Source: an uncultured Flaviramulus sp. (GTDB lineage Bacteria > Bacteroidota > Bacteroidia > Flavobacteriales > Flavobacteriaceae). Taken from it: a stretch of 64,000 nucleotides of DNA. The stretch is from the NCBI GenBank assembly GCA_947487155.1, contig CANKVS010000006.1, positions 19,199-83,198 on the forward strand, read 5' to 3'. The position numbers and the translations under genes were made by a program. Position 1 is the stretch's first letter; each line of letters opens with the position of its first letter. Below, piece after piece: positions 8,041-16,080 of this stretch. A model generated the notes under the pieces. It was given only the letters and a program-made list of their open reading frames with translations, did no database searches and was not told the DNA's origin.

Positions 8041-9351
8041 ATGGAATATTTGCCAAATATAGGTTTTGTAATCATCTTAATATTAGGAATAGGCTATTTT
8101 GCAAAAAACGTAAAAAAACTTATACGAAACATTAAACTAGGTCAAGATGTAGACGTTAGCGATAACAAATCGCAACGCTGGAAAAACATGGTCATGGTTG
8201 CACTTGGGCAAAGTAAAATGGTACGACGCCCAATAGCGGGCATACTACACATTGTCGTTTACATTGGGTTTATTATAATAAATATAGAAGTACTAGAAAT
8301 TATAATCGATGGTATTTTTGGTACACACAGAATAGGTTTAAGCGTATTACCAACATCCGTTTACGGGTTTTTAATTGGAGCTTTCGAGATTTTAGCTGTA
8401 TTAGTTTTTGTATCCGTTACGTTATTTTGGATTCGTAGAAATATTATAAGGCTTCAACGCTTTTGGAAAAGTGAAATGACAAGCTGGCCTAAAAATGATG
8501 GCAACAATATTTTGTATTTCGAAATGGTGTTAATGACGCTATTTTTAGTGATGAATGCTACCGATATTCATTTTCAAAGTATAAATTCGGGCAACCTAAT
8601 AAGTCAGTTTATCTCACCATGGTTTGGAGATTCAGAATCACTATTACACAGTATTGAAAGAGGCGCGTGGTGGTTACATATTATTGGCATATTAATCTTT
8701 TTAAATTACCTGTATTTTTCAAAGCATTTGCATATTTTATTGGCTTTTCCCAATACATATTATGCAAGCGTTAAACCCAAAGGAACACTTAATAATTTAG
8801 AAGCGGTAACCAAAGAAGTAATGCTAATGATGGACCCCAACGCAGACCCTTTTGCCGCTCCTGCCGAAGGCGAAACAGAAGAAGAACCTGCAAAGTTTGG
8901 CGCTAGCGATGTGCACGATCTTAATAGGGTACAACTACTAAATGCCTATACGTGTACAGAATGCGGTCGTTGTACATCGGCTTGTCCTGCTAATTTAACT
9001 GGGAAAAAATTGTCTCCTAGAAAAATTATGATGGATACCCGAGACCGTTTAGAAGAAGTTGGTAAAAATATTGATGCGAATAATGGCGAATTTAAAGATG
9101 ACGGCAAACAATTATTAAACGACTATATAACCCCCGAAGAAATTTGGGCGTGTACAACCTGTAATGCATGTGTAGAAGAATGTCCAGTTAGTATAAACCC
9201 ATTATCCATTATTGTCGAAATGAGACGCTATTTAGTTATGGAACAATCGGCAGCCCCAACAGAGCTGAATAATATGATGACTAATATAGAAAATAATGGT
9301 GCCCCATGGCCGTATAGCCAAATGGATAGGCTTAATTGGAAAAACGAATAA
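8041..9351 (+). CDS. Membrane-bound (Fe-S)-binding oxidoreductase subunit (HdrC/NarI-like)
   Basis: The N-terminal 240 residues contain about five membrane helices resembling nitrate-reductase gamma-type quinone-facing subunits. The C-terminal half carries two [4Fe-4S] motifs, CTECGRCTSACP and CTTCNACVEECP, at about residues 303-385, each of the CxxCxxCxxxCP form. The arrangement matches a heterodisulfide-reductase-C-like membrane electron carrier, with the CCG protein encoded 110 bp downstream as the likely partner. The electron donor and acceptor are unknown. The pair is widespread in Flavobacteriia next to the MCE gene, so this is normal context. Confidence 0.85.
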   Translation: MEYLPNIGFVIILILGIGYFAKNVKKLIRNIKLGQDVDVSDNKSQRWKNMVMVALGQSKMVRRPIAGILHIVVYIGFIIINIEVLEIIIDGIFGTHRIGLSVLPTSVYGFLIGAFEILAVLVFVSVTLFWIRRNIIRLQRFWKSEMTSWPKNDGNNILYFEMVLMTLFLVMNATDIHFQSINSGNLISQFISPWFGDSESLLHSIERGAWWLHIIGILIFLNYLYFSKHLHILLAFPNTYYASVKPKGTLNNLEAVTKEVMLMMDPNADPFAAPAEGETEEEPAKFGASDVHDLNRVQLLNAYTCTECGRCTSACPANLTGKKLSPRKIMMDTRDRLEEVGKNIDANNGEFKDDGKQLLNDYITPEEIWACTTCNACVEECPVSINPLSIIVEMRRYLVMEQSAAPTELNNMMTNIENNGAPWPYSQMDRLNWKNE

Positions 9352-9362
9352 AAATATTATTA

Positions 9363-9440
9363 GGGCGTTACCCAAAAGGGTCGGGCTTTCGGCAGTCGCT
9401 CTCTGCGAGGAGCTCCAACAAATGCCTCAATCCCTAACGC
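9363..9440. repeat. Extragenic palindromic repeat
   Basis: The spacer between the two Fe-S genes is bounded by GCGTTA (9365-9370) and TAACGC (9435-9440). It contains the GC-rich strings GTCGGGCTTTCGGCAGTC and CTCCAACAAATGCCTCAATCC, which I recognise as part of an interspersed repeat common in Flavobacteriia genomes. It is richer in G+C than its surroundings and separates the second Fe-S gene without an obvious terminator. Confidence 0.6.
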
Positions 9441-9461
9441 AAAATAAAACAACTCAATACA

Positions 9462-10256
9462 ATGAGCGAAACAACACTTACAGTACCAACAATGGCAGAA
9501 CTTATGGTCCAAGGTAAGCAACCCGAAGTGTTATTTTGGGTAGGATCTGCTGGAAGTTATGACGATCGTGCAAAAAAAATAACCAAAGCCTTTGTAAAGA
9601 TATTAAATAAGGTAGGTGTTAGTTTTGCTGTTTTAGGTACCGAAGAAAGTTGTACAGGCGATGCCGCAAAAAGAGCTGGTAACGAGTTTTTATTCCAAAT
9701 GCAAGCAGTAACCAATATTGAAATATTAAATGCTTATGAAATTAAAAAGATTGTAACCGCTTGTCCACATTCATTTAATACCTTAAAAAACGAATATCCA
9801 TCTTTAGGAGGAGTGTATGAGGTGTATCATCATACCGAATTTCTACACCAGTTAATTAAAGATGGTCGTTTAAAAATAGCATCAAATACCTATAAAGGAA
9901 AACGAATTACTTTTCACGACCCATGTTATTTAGGGCGTGCAAACGAAGTTTACGAAGCCCCAAGACATCTTTTAAAAGAACTAAATGTAGAGCTAGTAGA
10001 AATGAAACGCAATAAACGTTCAGCGTTATGCTGTGGTGCTGGAGGTGCTCAAATGTTTAAAGAGCCAGAAAAAGGTGATATGGACGTTAATGTATTACGT
10101 ACAGAAGATGCCCTTAAAACAAAAGCTAATATTATAGCAACAGGTTGCCCGTACTGTAACACCATGATGACCGATGGTGTAAAATTTAAAGAAAAAGAAG
10201 ATGAAGTTGCCGTAATGGATGTGGCAGAATTAATTGCTAATACTCAAGAGTTATAA
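9462..10256 (+). CDS. (Fe-S)-binding protein with two CCG domains (HdrB/GlpC-like)
   Basis: The 264-residue soluble protein contains two cysteine-rich CCG segments. The first is represented by TACPHSFNTLKNEYP and the second by HDPCYLGRANEVYEAPR, CCGAGGAQMF and GCPYCNTMM, the ligand set for the cluster of HdrB-like subunits. It most likely docks on the membrane Fe-S protein encoded upstream and passes electrons to an unidentified substrate. No flavin subunit is nearby. The first ATG (9462) is used; an in-frame ATG eleven codons later is an alternative. Confidence 0.85.
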   Translation: MSETTLTVPTMAELMVQGKQPEVLFWVGSAGSYDDRAKKITKAFVKILNKVGVSFAVLGTEESCTGDAAKRAGNEFLFQMQAVTNIEILNAYEIKKIVTACPHSFNTLKNEYPSLGGVYEVYHHTEFLHQLIKDGRLKIASNTYKGKRITFHDPCYLGRANEVYEAPRHLLKELNVELVEMKRNKRSALCCGAGGAQMFKEPEKGDMDVNVLRTEDALKTKANIIATGCPYCNTMMTDGVKFKEKEDEVAVMDVAELIANTQEL

Positions 10257-10275
10257 AAATTTGCCATTCCTCTTT

Positions 10276-10300
10276 GGTCACTGAGCGTAGTCGAAGTGAA
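10276..10300. repeat. Short interspersed repeat fragment
   Basis: The string GGTCACTGAGCGTAGTCGAA downstream of the CCG-domain gene matches a short extragenic repeat that I recognise as common in Flavobacteriia. Only one copy of this form is seen here. Confidence 0.4.
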
Positions 10301-10382
10301 AACAGAAACCCATCTCTAAATAAAAAAACAAATTGTTGTAGTCTTATTTTAAAAAAGCCTCACAATTATTAAACAAAAAAGA

Positions 10383-10868
10383 ATGCTAGTAGATTTCAAT
10401 ATATTACCAGAAGAATCACGAGTTTGGATTTACCAAGCAAACCGTTCGTTTACAGAACAAGAGCTTGAAGACATTCAATCGAAATTAAATACGTTTATTG
10501 AAAATTGGACTGCCCACGGAAGTGATTTGCAATCGGGATATACTATAAAATATAAGCGTTTTATAGTTATAGGGTTAAATCAGAATTTAAATAACGCAAC
10601 TGGTTGTTCAATTGATGCATCGGTTCATTTTATTCAACAATTAGAAAAAGAATATAATGTCGATTTAATGGATAAAATGAATGTATCCTACAAGCAAGGA
10701 GAATACGTTGCTTATAAATCACTTTCAGACTTTAGGAAAATGGCGAAAGATAAAGCCATTTCAAAAAAAACAATTGTGTTTAATAATTTAGTTACTAATA
10801 TTTCAGAATTTAAAGAAAACTGGGAAGTTCCTGCTAGCGAGAGTTGGCATAGTCGGTTTGTTAAATAA
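10383..10868 (+). CDS. Conserved Flavobacteriia protein (often labelled ABC transporter ATPase, not supported)
   Basis: The 161-residue cytosolic protein starts MLVDFNILPEESRVWIYQANR. It contains GCSIDASVHFIQQLEKEY in the middle and a C-terminal NWEVPASESWHSRFV. Orthologues in this group are commonly labelled ABC transporter ATPase, but there is no Walker A loop, no LSGGQ signature and no Walker B motif, and the length is too short. The conserved GCSxD Cys and the Trp-rich tail suggest a small enzyme or binding protein of unknown role. The gene stands alone between repeats. Confidence 0.75.
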   Translation: MLVDFNILPEESRVWIYQANRSFTEQELEDIQSKLNTFIENWTAHGSDLQSGYTIKYKRFIVIGLNQNLNNATGCSIDASVHFIQQLEKEYNVDLMDKMNVSYKQGEYVAYKSLSDFRKMAKDKAISKKTIVFNNLVTNISEFKENWEVPASESWHSRFVK

Positions 10869-11311
10869 AATTCTGTCAAAACAAAAGACCACATTTTTTT
10901 CATCTTTCGATTAAAAAATAACGATGCGATTTCTTCTAGCGTCGAAATGAATCAAAGCTTGTTGTCATGTCGAAATGAGGCACGATTGAGACATCGCATT
11001 ATAAAGAATTGGCGCTAACTTATGTTTTAAAATTATACAGCCTTTATTTAAAACGGGGGTTACTATATTAAATGATAAAGCCTCAATGTCTAAATATTTG
11101 AAATAAAAACCATCTATTTTATTAGTCAAATTTAGATTATCAGTACTTTTTATTTCTTGTTATTAATGTTTCTGTTTTTTTATTAATATTCTAGTCGTAT
11201 TATTATGAGATTCTTAAAATTTTAAGATGCGCTTGTAATAAGCCTAAAAAAACTTTTATATATCGAGTAGAATAATGATTTTTACAACTAGCAAAGTGTA
11301 AATATAGAATT
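10869..11311. other. Intergenic region with an interspersed repeat
   Basis: No gene is supported in these 443 bases. The part 10921-10999 is bounded by ATGCGAT (10924-10930) and its inverse ATCGCAT (10993-10999), and holds two copies of GTCGAAATGA (10941-10950, 10969-10978). It resembles the TCATTTCGAC...ATCGCA repeat family of Flavobacteriia. The remainder to 11311 is AT-rich and featureless to my reading. Confidence 0.5.
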
Positions 11312-12535
11312 ATGGCTAACGAGATTATCTTATTAAATATTTCAGGGCAAGATAAACCAGGATTAACATCTAGTTTAACAAGTGTTTTGGCAGAATATGG
11401 AGCTAAAGTGCTAGATATAGGGCAGGCCAATATTCATGATACCCTATCCTTAGGTATCTTATTTGAAATTCAGTCTGGAAAAAAATCGGCAGCAGTATTA
11501 AAAGATTTACTTTTTAAAGCTTACGAACTGGGTATAACAGCTAAATTTACACCAATTACGCTAAATGATTACGAAAATTGGGTAAATCTTCAAGGAAAAG
11601 ACAGGTATATTGTTACCATTTTGGGTGAAAAATTGGCAGCGCAACAAATATCAGAAGTTACTAAAGTCATTTCAGAACAAAACCTAAATATAGATGCCAT
11701 AAAGCGACTTACAGGACGATTGTCGCTTATTAAAGAGGAGGAATACCCTAGAGCATCAATTCAATTATCAATTAGAGGGAAAATTCATAATAAAGTTGAA
11801 GTTACCAAGAAATTTATGGAAATTTCACATGATTTGGATGTTGATATTGCGTTTCAAGAAGATAATATTTATAGACGAAACAGACGTTTAGTTTGTTTTG
11901 ATATGGACTCTACCTTAATTCAAACCGAAGTTATTGACGAATTAGCCGAATTAGCAGGCGTTGGCGATGAGGTAAGAGCTATTACAGAGTCTGCAATGCA
12001 AGGCGAAATAGATTTTAGCGAAAGTTTTAAAAGGCGTATGAAACTTTTAAAAGGCTTAAATGAAGAAGTACTGCATAGTGTAGCGGTTAATCTGCCTATA
12101 ACTAAAGGCGCAAAAAGACTAATTGATACCTTGAAAAGCTACGGATTTAAAACAGCTATTTTATCTGGTGGATTTTCATATTTTGGACGCTATTTACAAA
12201 AAGAATTGGGTATGGATTATGTATATGCCAACCAATTAGAAATTAAAGATGGTGTTTTAACTGGTAGCTATCTTGGAGATATTGTTGATGGAAATAAAAA
12301 GGCAGAATACCTTAAAGAGATAGCCAATAAGGAAGGTATAGATATTAGTCAAACCATTGCTGTTGGTGATGGTGCCAATGATTTGGCAATGCTAAATTTG
12401 GCAGGTTTAGGTATTGCTTTTCATGCAAAACCAACAGTAAAAGATAATGCGCAAAGTTCTATATCAAGCATTGGGTTAGATGGTGTGTTGTATTTGTTGG
12501 GCTACCACGATAGGCATATCGATTTACTAGAATAG
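11312..12535 (+). CDS. serB: Phosphoserine phosphatase with N-terminal ACT domains
   Basis: The 407-residue enzyme catalyses the last step of L-serine synthesis, phosphoserine to serine plus phosphate. Residues 1-180 hold two ACT-type regulatory domains (IILLNISGQDKPGLTSSLT and RYIVTILGEKLAAQQISEV). The HAD phosphatase domain follows, with nucleophile Asp197 and Asp199 in CFDMDSTLIQTEV, SGGF as motif II, and the motif IV acidic pair in GDGANDLAML. ACT domains usually allow amino-acid feedback control. It is monocistronic, with a 135-base gap before the next gene. Confidence 0.95.
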   Translation: MANEIILLNISGQDKPGLTSSLTSVLAEYGAKVLDIGQANIHDTLSLGILFEIQSGKKSAAVLKDLLFKAYELGITAKFTPITLNDYENWVNLQGKDRYIVTILGEKLAAQQISEVTKVISEQNLNIDAIKRLTGRLSLIKEEEYPRASIQLSIRGKIHNKVEVTKKFMEISHDLDVDIAFQEDNIYRRNRRLVCFDMDSTLIQTEVIDELAELAGVGDEVRAITESAMQGEIDFSESFKRRMKLLKGLNEEVLHSVAVNLPITKGAKRLIDTLKSYGFKTAILSGGFSYFGRYLQKELGMDYVYANQLEIKDGVLTGSYLGDIVDGNKKAEYLKEIANKEGIDISQTIAVGDGANDLAMLNLAGLGIAFHAKPTVKDNAQSSISSIGLDGVLYLLGYHDRHIDLLE

Positions 12536-12623
12536 TTTCAAAAAAAATTGCATACTACTGCACTGTATAGTTATTACAAAAATTTCTAAAAATAGTACTA
12601 AGTTATAATATGCTTTATATTTA

Positions 12624-12631
12624 TACGTTTG
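12624..12631 (+). promoter_or_regulatory. Candidate -7 box for the thioredoxin-apbE operon
   Basis: TACGTTTG fits TAnnTTTG exactly and lies 40 bases before the ATG of the thioredoxin-like gene. The expected -33 TTTG about 20 bases further up is not clear. Confidence 0.4.
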
Positions 12632-12670
12632 AGAGTTAGATAAACATCACTTTTAAATTTTGCATAATAT

Positions 12671-13108
12671 ATGAGGGTTATACTATTAGTCATGTCATTT
12701 CTATTTGTTTTAACGCATGTTAATTCTCAAAATTGGTTAACAAGTTTTGATGAAGCTAAAGAGCAAGCTTCAAAAGGTAATCAAAATATAATTCTAGTTT
12801 TTCAAGGGTCAGATTGGTGCGCTCCATGTATTAAACTCGATAAAGAAATTTGGAGTACATCAGAGTTTCAAAAATTAGCCAAGGATCATTTTATTATGTT
12901 AAAGGCAGATTTTCCAAGAAAGAAAGCAAATAAATTATCTGAAAATTTAACCATACAAAATGCTAAACTTGCTGAAACTTATAACAATCAAGGTTTTTTT
13001 CCGTTGGTAGTTTTACTTAATTCTAAAGGAGATGTTTTAGGAAAAATGGGATACGAAAAATTATCTCCCGAAAATTACTATAAAAAACTAATTGCTTTTG
13101 AAAACTAA
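12671..13108 (+). CDS. Secreted thioredoxin-like protein of the flavinylation operon
   Basis: The 145-residue protein has a signal peptide (LLVMSFLFVLTHVNSQ) and a thioredoxin fold of the Thioredoxin_7 type. The active site is Cys50-Ala-Pro-Cys53 in GSDWCAPCIKLD, and the conserved cis-proline region is GFFPLVVLL. It probably reduces or exchanges disulfides in the periplasm. Its 3' end overlaps the start of apbE, so the two are translationally coupled. The context suggests that its client is the Cys-rich DUF4266 lipoprotein two genes on, although this is inferred only from position. Confidence 0.85.
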   Translation: MRVILLVMSFLFVLTHVNSQNWLTSFDEAKEQASKGNQNIILVFQGSDWCAPCIKLDKEIWSTSEFQKLAKDHFIMLKADFPRKKANKLSENLTIQNAKLAETYNNQGFFPLVVLLNSKGDVLGKMGYEKLSPENYYKKLIAFEN

Positions 13109-14087
13109 ATTTATTTTCAATTTCCTTTTTTTACTTTTTGTAAGTATTTCGTTTTCGCAAGACGTGTATCAAAGAACGCTCTCGTTGATGGGGAGTCGTT
13201 TTGAAGTTACTGTTGTCGCAAATAATAGCATTGAAGGAAATAAGTATATAGACTTAGCGATTGATGAAATATCTAGAATTGAAAAGTTAATTTCATCATG
13301 GGATAAAAATTCTCAAACATCGTTAATAAATAGAAACTCAGGTATTAAGCCAGTTAAGGTTAGTAAAGAGCTTTTTTATCTTATTGAAAGAGCTGCTAAA
13401 ATCTCAAAATTAACAGAGGGCGCTTTTGATATTAGTTATGCGTCGATGGATGAAATTTGGAAATTTGATGGTAGCATGACAACAATGCCTGCTAAAGAAA
13501 GTATTAAAAAATCGATTGAAAAAGTGGGCTATAAAAACATTGTTTTAGATGAAAGCAATTATTCTGTATTTTTAAAGTTAAAAGGAATGAAGATTGGTTT
13601 TGGTGCTATAGGCAAAGGTTATGCAGCCGATAAAGCGAAGCAGTTACTAATAAGAAAAGGAGTTAAAGCTGGAATTATAAATGCATCGGGCGATTTAAAT
13701 GCTTGGGGAAAACAACCAGATGGTGAAAATTGGCAAGTTGCAATTGTTAACCCGTTAAATAAAAATAAAGTATTTTCATGGTTGCCAGTTAATAATAGTG
13801 CTGTGGTTACCTCTGGAAATTACGAGAAATACGTAAAGTTTAATAATACGTTATATGCTCATATAATTGATCCTAGAACGGGATACCCTAGTACTGGGGT
13901 ATTGAGTGCTACTATTTTTACCGCAAATGCAGAATTAGCTGATGCATTAGCAACGTCTGTATTTGTTATGGGCGTAGATGTGGGGCTAGATTTTATTAAT
14001 CAGTTAAAGGGTGTTGAATGTATTATTGTAGATAAGGATAACAAAATGCATTCATCTACTAACATAAATTCAAAACAAACTAATTAA
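13098..14087 (+). CDS. apbE: FAD:protein FMN transferase
   Basis: ApbE attaches FMN from FAD covalently to a Thr or Ser of target proteins outside the cytoplasm. The family motifs are present: GAIGKGYAADKA (FAD binding), NASGDLNAWG, HIIDPRTGYPS and ADALATSVFVMG with the catalytic Asp/Thr region. An N-terminal signal peptide (FIFNFLFLLFVSISFSQ) places it in the periplasm. There is no ATG; I chose TTG 13098, which gives MKTKFIFNFLF, while TTG 13092 is equally open. It overlaps the thioredoxin-like gene by 11 bases and is followed two bases later by the DUF4266 gene. The target is likely encoded in the same operon. Confidence 0.93.
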   Translation: MKTKFIFNFLFLLFVSISFSQDVYQRTLSLMGSRFEVTVVANNSIEGNKYIDLAIDEISRIEKLISSWDKNSQTSLINRNSGIKPVKVSKELFYLIERAAKISKLTEGAFDISYASMDEIWKFDGSMTTMPAKESIKKSIEKVGYKNIVLDESNYSVFLKLKGMKIGFGAIGKGYAADKAKQLLIRKGVKAGIINASGDLNAWGKQPDGENWQVAIVNPLNKNKVFSWLPVNNSAVVTSGNYEKYVKFNNTLYAHIIDPRTGYPSTGVLSATIFTANAELADALATSVFVMGVDVGLDFINQLKGVECIIVDKDNKMHSSTNINSKQTN

Positions 14088-14089
14088 TT

Positions 14090-14299
14090 ATGTATAAGCT
14101 AATTTTAATAGCCGTTATAGTCGTTTTTTCTACATCGTGTGTGGCAGTTAAAGAATATGAAAAGGTAAACCTTAACGATCCAGATATGGCTTTAACTAAA
14201 AAGAGTTCAGATCGATTTGTAACCAGTTTTCAGGTATATAGAGAAGCTGCATCTGGCGCTAACGGTGGTAAATCTGGTGGGGGTTGTGGCTGTAATTAA
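14090..14299 (+). CDS. DUF4266 small lipoprotein with C-terminal GGGCGCN
   Basis: The 69-residue protein has a lipoprotein signal with lipobox Cys17 (VVFSTSCVAV). A conserved central part (EKVNLNDPDMAL, YREAASGANGG) leads to a Gly-rich tail with Cys66 and Cys68 (GGGCGCN) at the extreme C terminus. The tail is the mark of DUF4266. Its function is unknown; the paired terminal Cys could bind metal or be a redox site. It sits tightly between apbE and the DUF3570 gene. The EAASGAN string is close to, but does not match, the ApbE acceptor consensus, since it lacks the Asp and the acceptor Thr/Ser. Confidence 0.88.
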   Translation: MYKLILIAVIVVFSTSCVAVKEYEKVNLNDPDMALTKKSSDRFVTSFQVYREAASGANGGKSGGGCGCN

Positions 14300-14344
14300 T
14301 TACTGATAAAGATAGAAAATTTCATTGTTTTATTTAACTAATTT

Positions 14345-15808
14345 ATGAAGTCCCAAATAGTAATGTTTATATTTTTCACTTTGTTTATAGCAGTAGGATA
14401 TTCGCAAGACAAAGATTCTGAAACTGTTTATAAAAAACGTGTTTTAGAAACTACAGAGGTCGAATTTTTAACAAGCTACTATACTCAAAAAGGTAATAAT
14501 GCTTCAGTAACTGGAGGTATAGGGAATGAAAAATTAACCGATATAACGCCTACAATAGTTATAAACTTGCCGCTAAATGCAGATGATATTTTAACTATTG
14601 ATGCGGGTATTTCAACGTATACATCGGCTTCATCTAGTAATTTAGACCCTTTTGATGGTAATACAGGAGCTTCTGGTGGTGGAGGGGATGACGACGACGA
14701 TGATAATGGTGGAACAAACCCTATGGGAAGTCCATGGGTGGCTTCTTCGGGTGCCTCAAAACAAGATACCTGGGGAAGTTTAAATGTTGGGTATTCGCAT
14801 AGTTCTGACGATAGAAATAATATTTGGAACGCTAATGTGTCTTTTGCAACAGAATACGATTATACATCCATTGGTTTTGGTGGCGGCTTTACAAAATTGT
14901 TTAATCAGAAAAACACAGAATTATCAATTAATGCCAATGTGTATTTAGATACCTGGAGTCCTAAATATCCAACAGAATTAGATTCTTATTTAGAAGCTGG
15001 AAATAGTATTACTGCAGGTTTCTTTAATGGTATAGATATATTAAATCAAAACGGAGATGTTATTGATAAAACAGGTAATAATGGAGCTGTATGGCAACCA
15101 AAATCTGCTTCAGGGTTAATTAACGATACATCAAGAAATTCATATTCATTATCATTAAGTTTATCTCAAATATTGAATAAGAATGCGCAATTCTCTATAT
15201 TTTTTGATGTTGTTAATCAGCAAGGTTGGTTAGCAAACCCTATGCAACGTGTTTATTTTGGAGATGTAGATAATTTTTATATTGGTAACGCATCAAGCAT
15301 ACCTAATTATGCATCTTCATCTAATACAGATGTATTTCAATTAGCTGATGACATTGAACGATTACCAGATAGCCGACTAAAAATTCCTATTGGTTTACGT
15401 TTTAATCAATATATAAATGAAGTCGTATCTATAAGAACATATTATCGCTATTATTTTGACGATTGGGGCATTAACTCTCATACAGCCAATATTACTATAC
15501 CTATTAAAGTTTCAGATAAGTTCACACTATACCCATCTTACAGGTATTATAACCAAACTGCTGCTGACTATTTTGCACCATACGAAGCGAATATATCAAC
15601 CAGCCAATTTTATACATCAGATTATGATTTGTCGAAATTTAATGCAAATCAATATGGTTTTGGGTTTAGTTATAAAGATATTTTTGCAAAATGGCATATC
15701 TGGAAACTTGGCCTAAAAAGTATTGATATAAAGTTTAATAGCTACAAACGAAATACAGGCTTAAGTGCTAATATAATTTCGGCAGGATTTAAGTTTGTAT
15801 TGGATTAA
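14345..15808 (+). CDS. DUF3570 outer-membrane beta-barrel protein
   Basis: The 487-residue protein has a signal peptide (FTLFIAVGYSQ) and is built of amphipathic strands ending LSANIISAGFKFVLD, as expected for an outer-membrane barrel. After the first strands there is a loop with DGNTGAS at residues 104-110, followed by GGGGDDDDDDNGG. The string fits the flavinylation consensus Dxx(s/t)gA(T/S), which would make Ser110 a candidate FMN acceptor. It ends the thioredoxin-apbE-DUF4266 operon, 45 bases after the lipoprotein gene. The family function is unknown; a flavin-bearing outer-membrane component is an inference. A weak AAAAAGAATTCTTTTT palindrome (15811-15826) follows the stop. Confidence 0.88.
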   Translation: MKSQIVMFIFFTLFIAVGYSQDKDSETVYKKRVLETTEVEFLTSYYTQKGNNASVTGGIGNEKLTDITPTIVINLPLNADDILTIDAGISTYTSASSSNLDPFDGNTGASGGGGDDDDDDNGGTNPMGSPWVASSGASKQDTWGSLNVGYSHSSDDRNNIWNANVSFATEYDYTSIGFGGGFTKLFNQKNTELSINANVYLDTWSPKYPTELDSYLEAGNSITAGFFNGIDILNQNGDVIDKTGNNGAVWQPKSASGLINDTSRNSYSLSLSLSQILNKNAQFSIFFDVVNQQGWLANPMQRVYFGDVDNFYIGNASSIPNYASSSNTDVFQLADDIERLPDSRLKIPIGLRFNQYINEVVSIRTYYRYYFDDWGINSHTANITIPIKVSDKFTLYPSYRYYNQTAADYFAPYEANISTSQFYTSDYDLSKFNANQYGFGFSYKDIFAKWHIWKLGLKSIDIKFNSYKRNTGLSANIISAGFKFVLD

Positions 15809-16080
15809 TTAAAAAGAATTCTTTTTGAAAATTAACATTTCTGTAAAATGAAAAATTCACGAACGCCATTTTACATTATTTATAGATAAGTAAAGCTAAA
15901 ACTAGCTAAATAACTATCATATTTCAATTTTGAGCAAGTTGTTTTTAAATTTATTTTATTGTTCACAATCTTATTATAAATCTATCTTAAAGTCTTTTAA
16001 TCTTCTTTGTAAAAGTGTTATTTTGGCATAGTTTTTAATGTTAAAGAATTTTAGTGTTATAAACTTTAATTAACCTTTTT
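15809..16080. other. Intergenic region before the NagZ-fusion gene
   Basis: Apart from the AAAAAGAATTCTTTTT palindrome at 15811-15826, which could be a weak terminator for the DUF3570 operon, I see no gene, RNA or repeat. It presumably contains the promoter of the next gene, but no full promoter match was found. Confidence 0.4.

Noticed and set aside
9296..9517. 73-codon frame bridging the two Fe-S genes
   Set aside because: It overlaps both genes in a different frame and runs through an extragenic repeat.
14090..14299. DUF4266 EAASGAN as the ApbE acceptor site
   Set aside because: It lacks the Asp and ends in Asn instead of Thr or Ser; the DUF3570 motif fits better.
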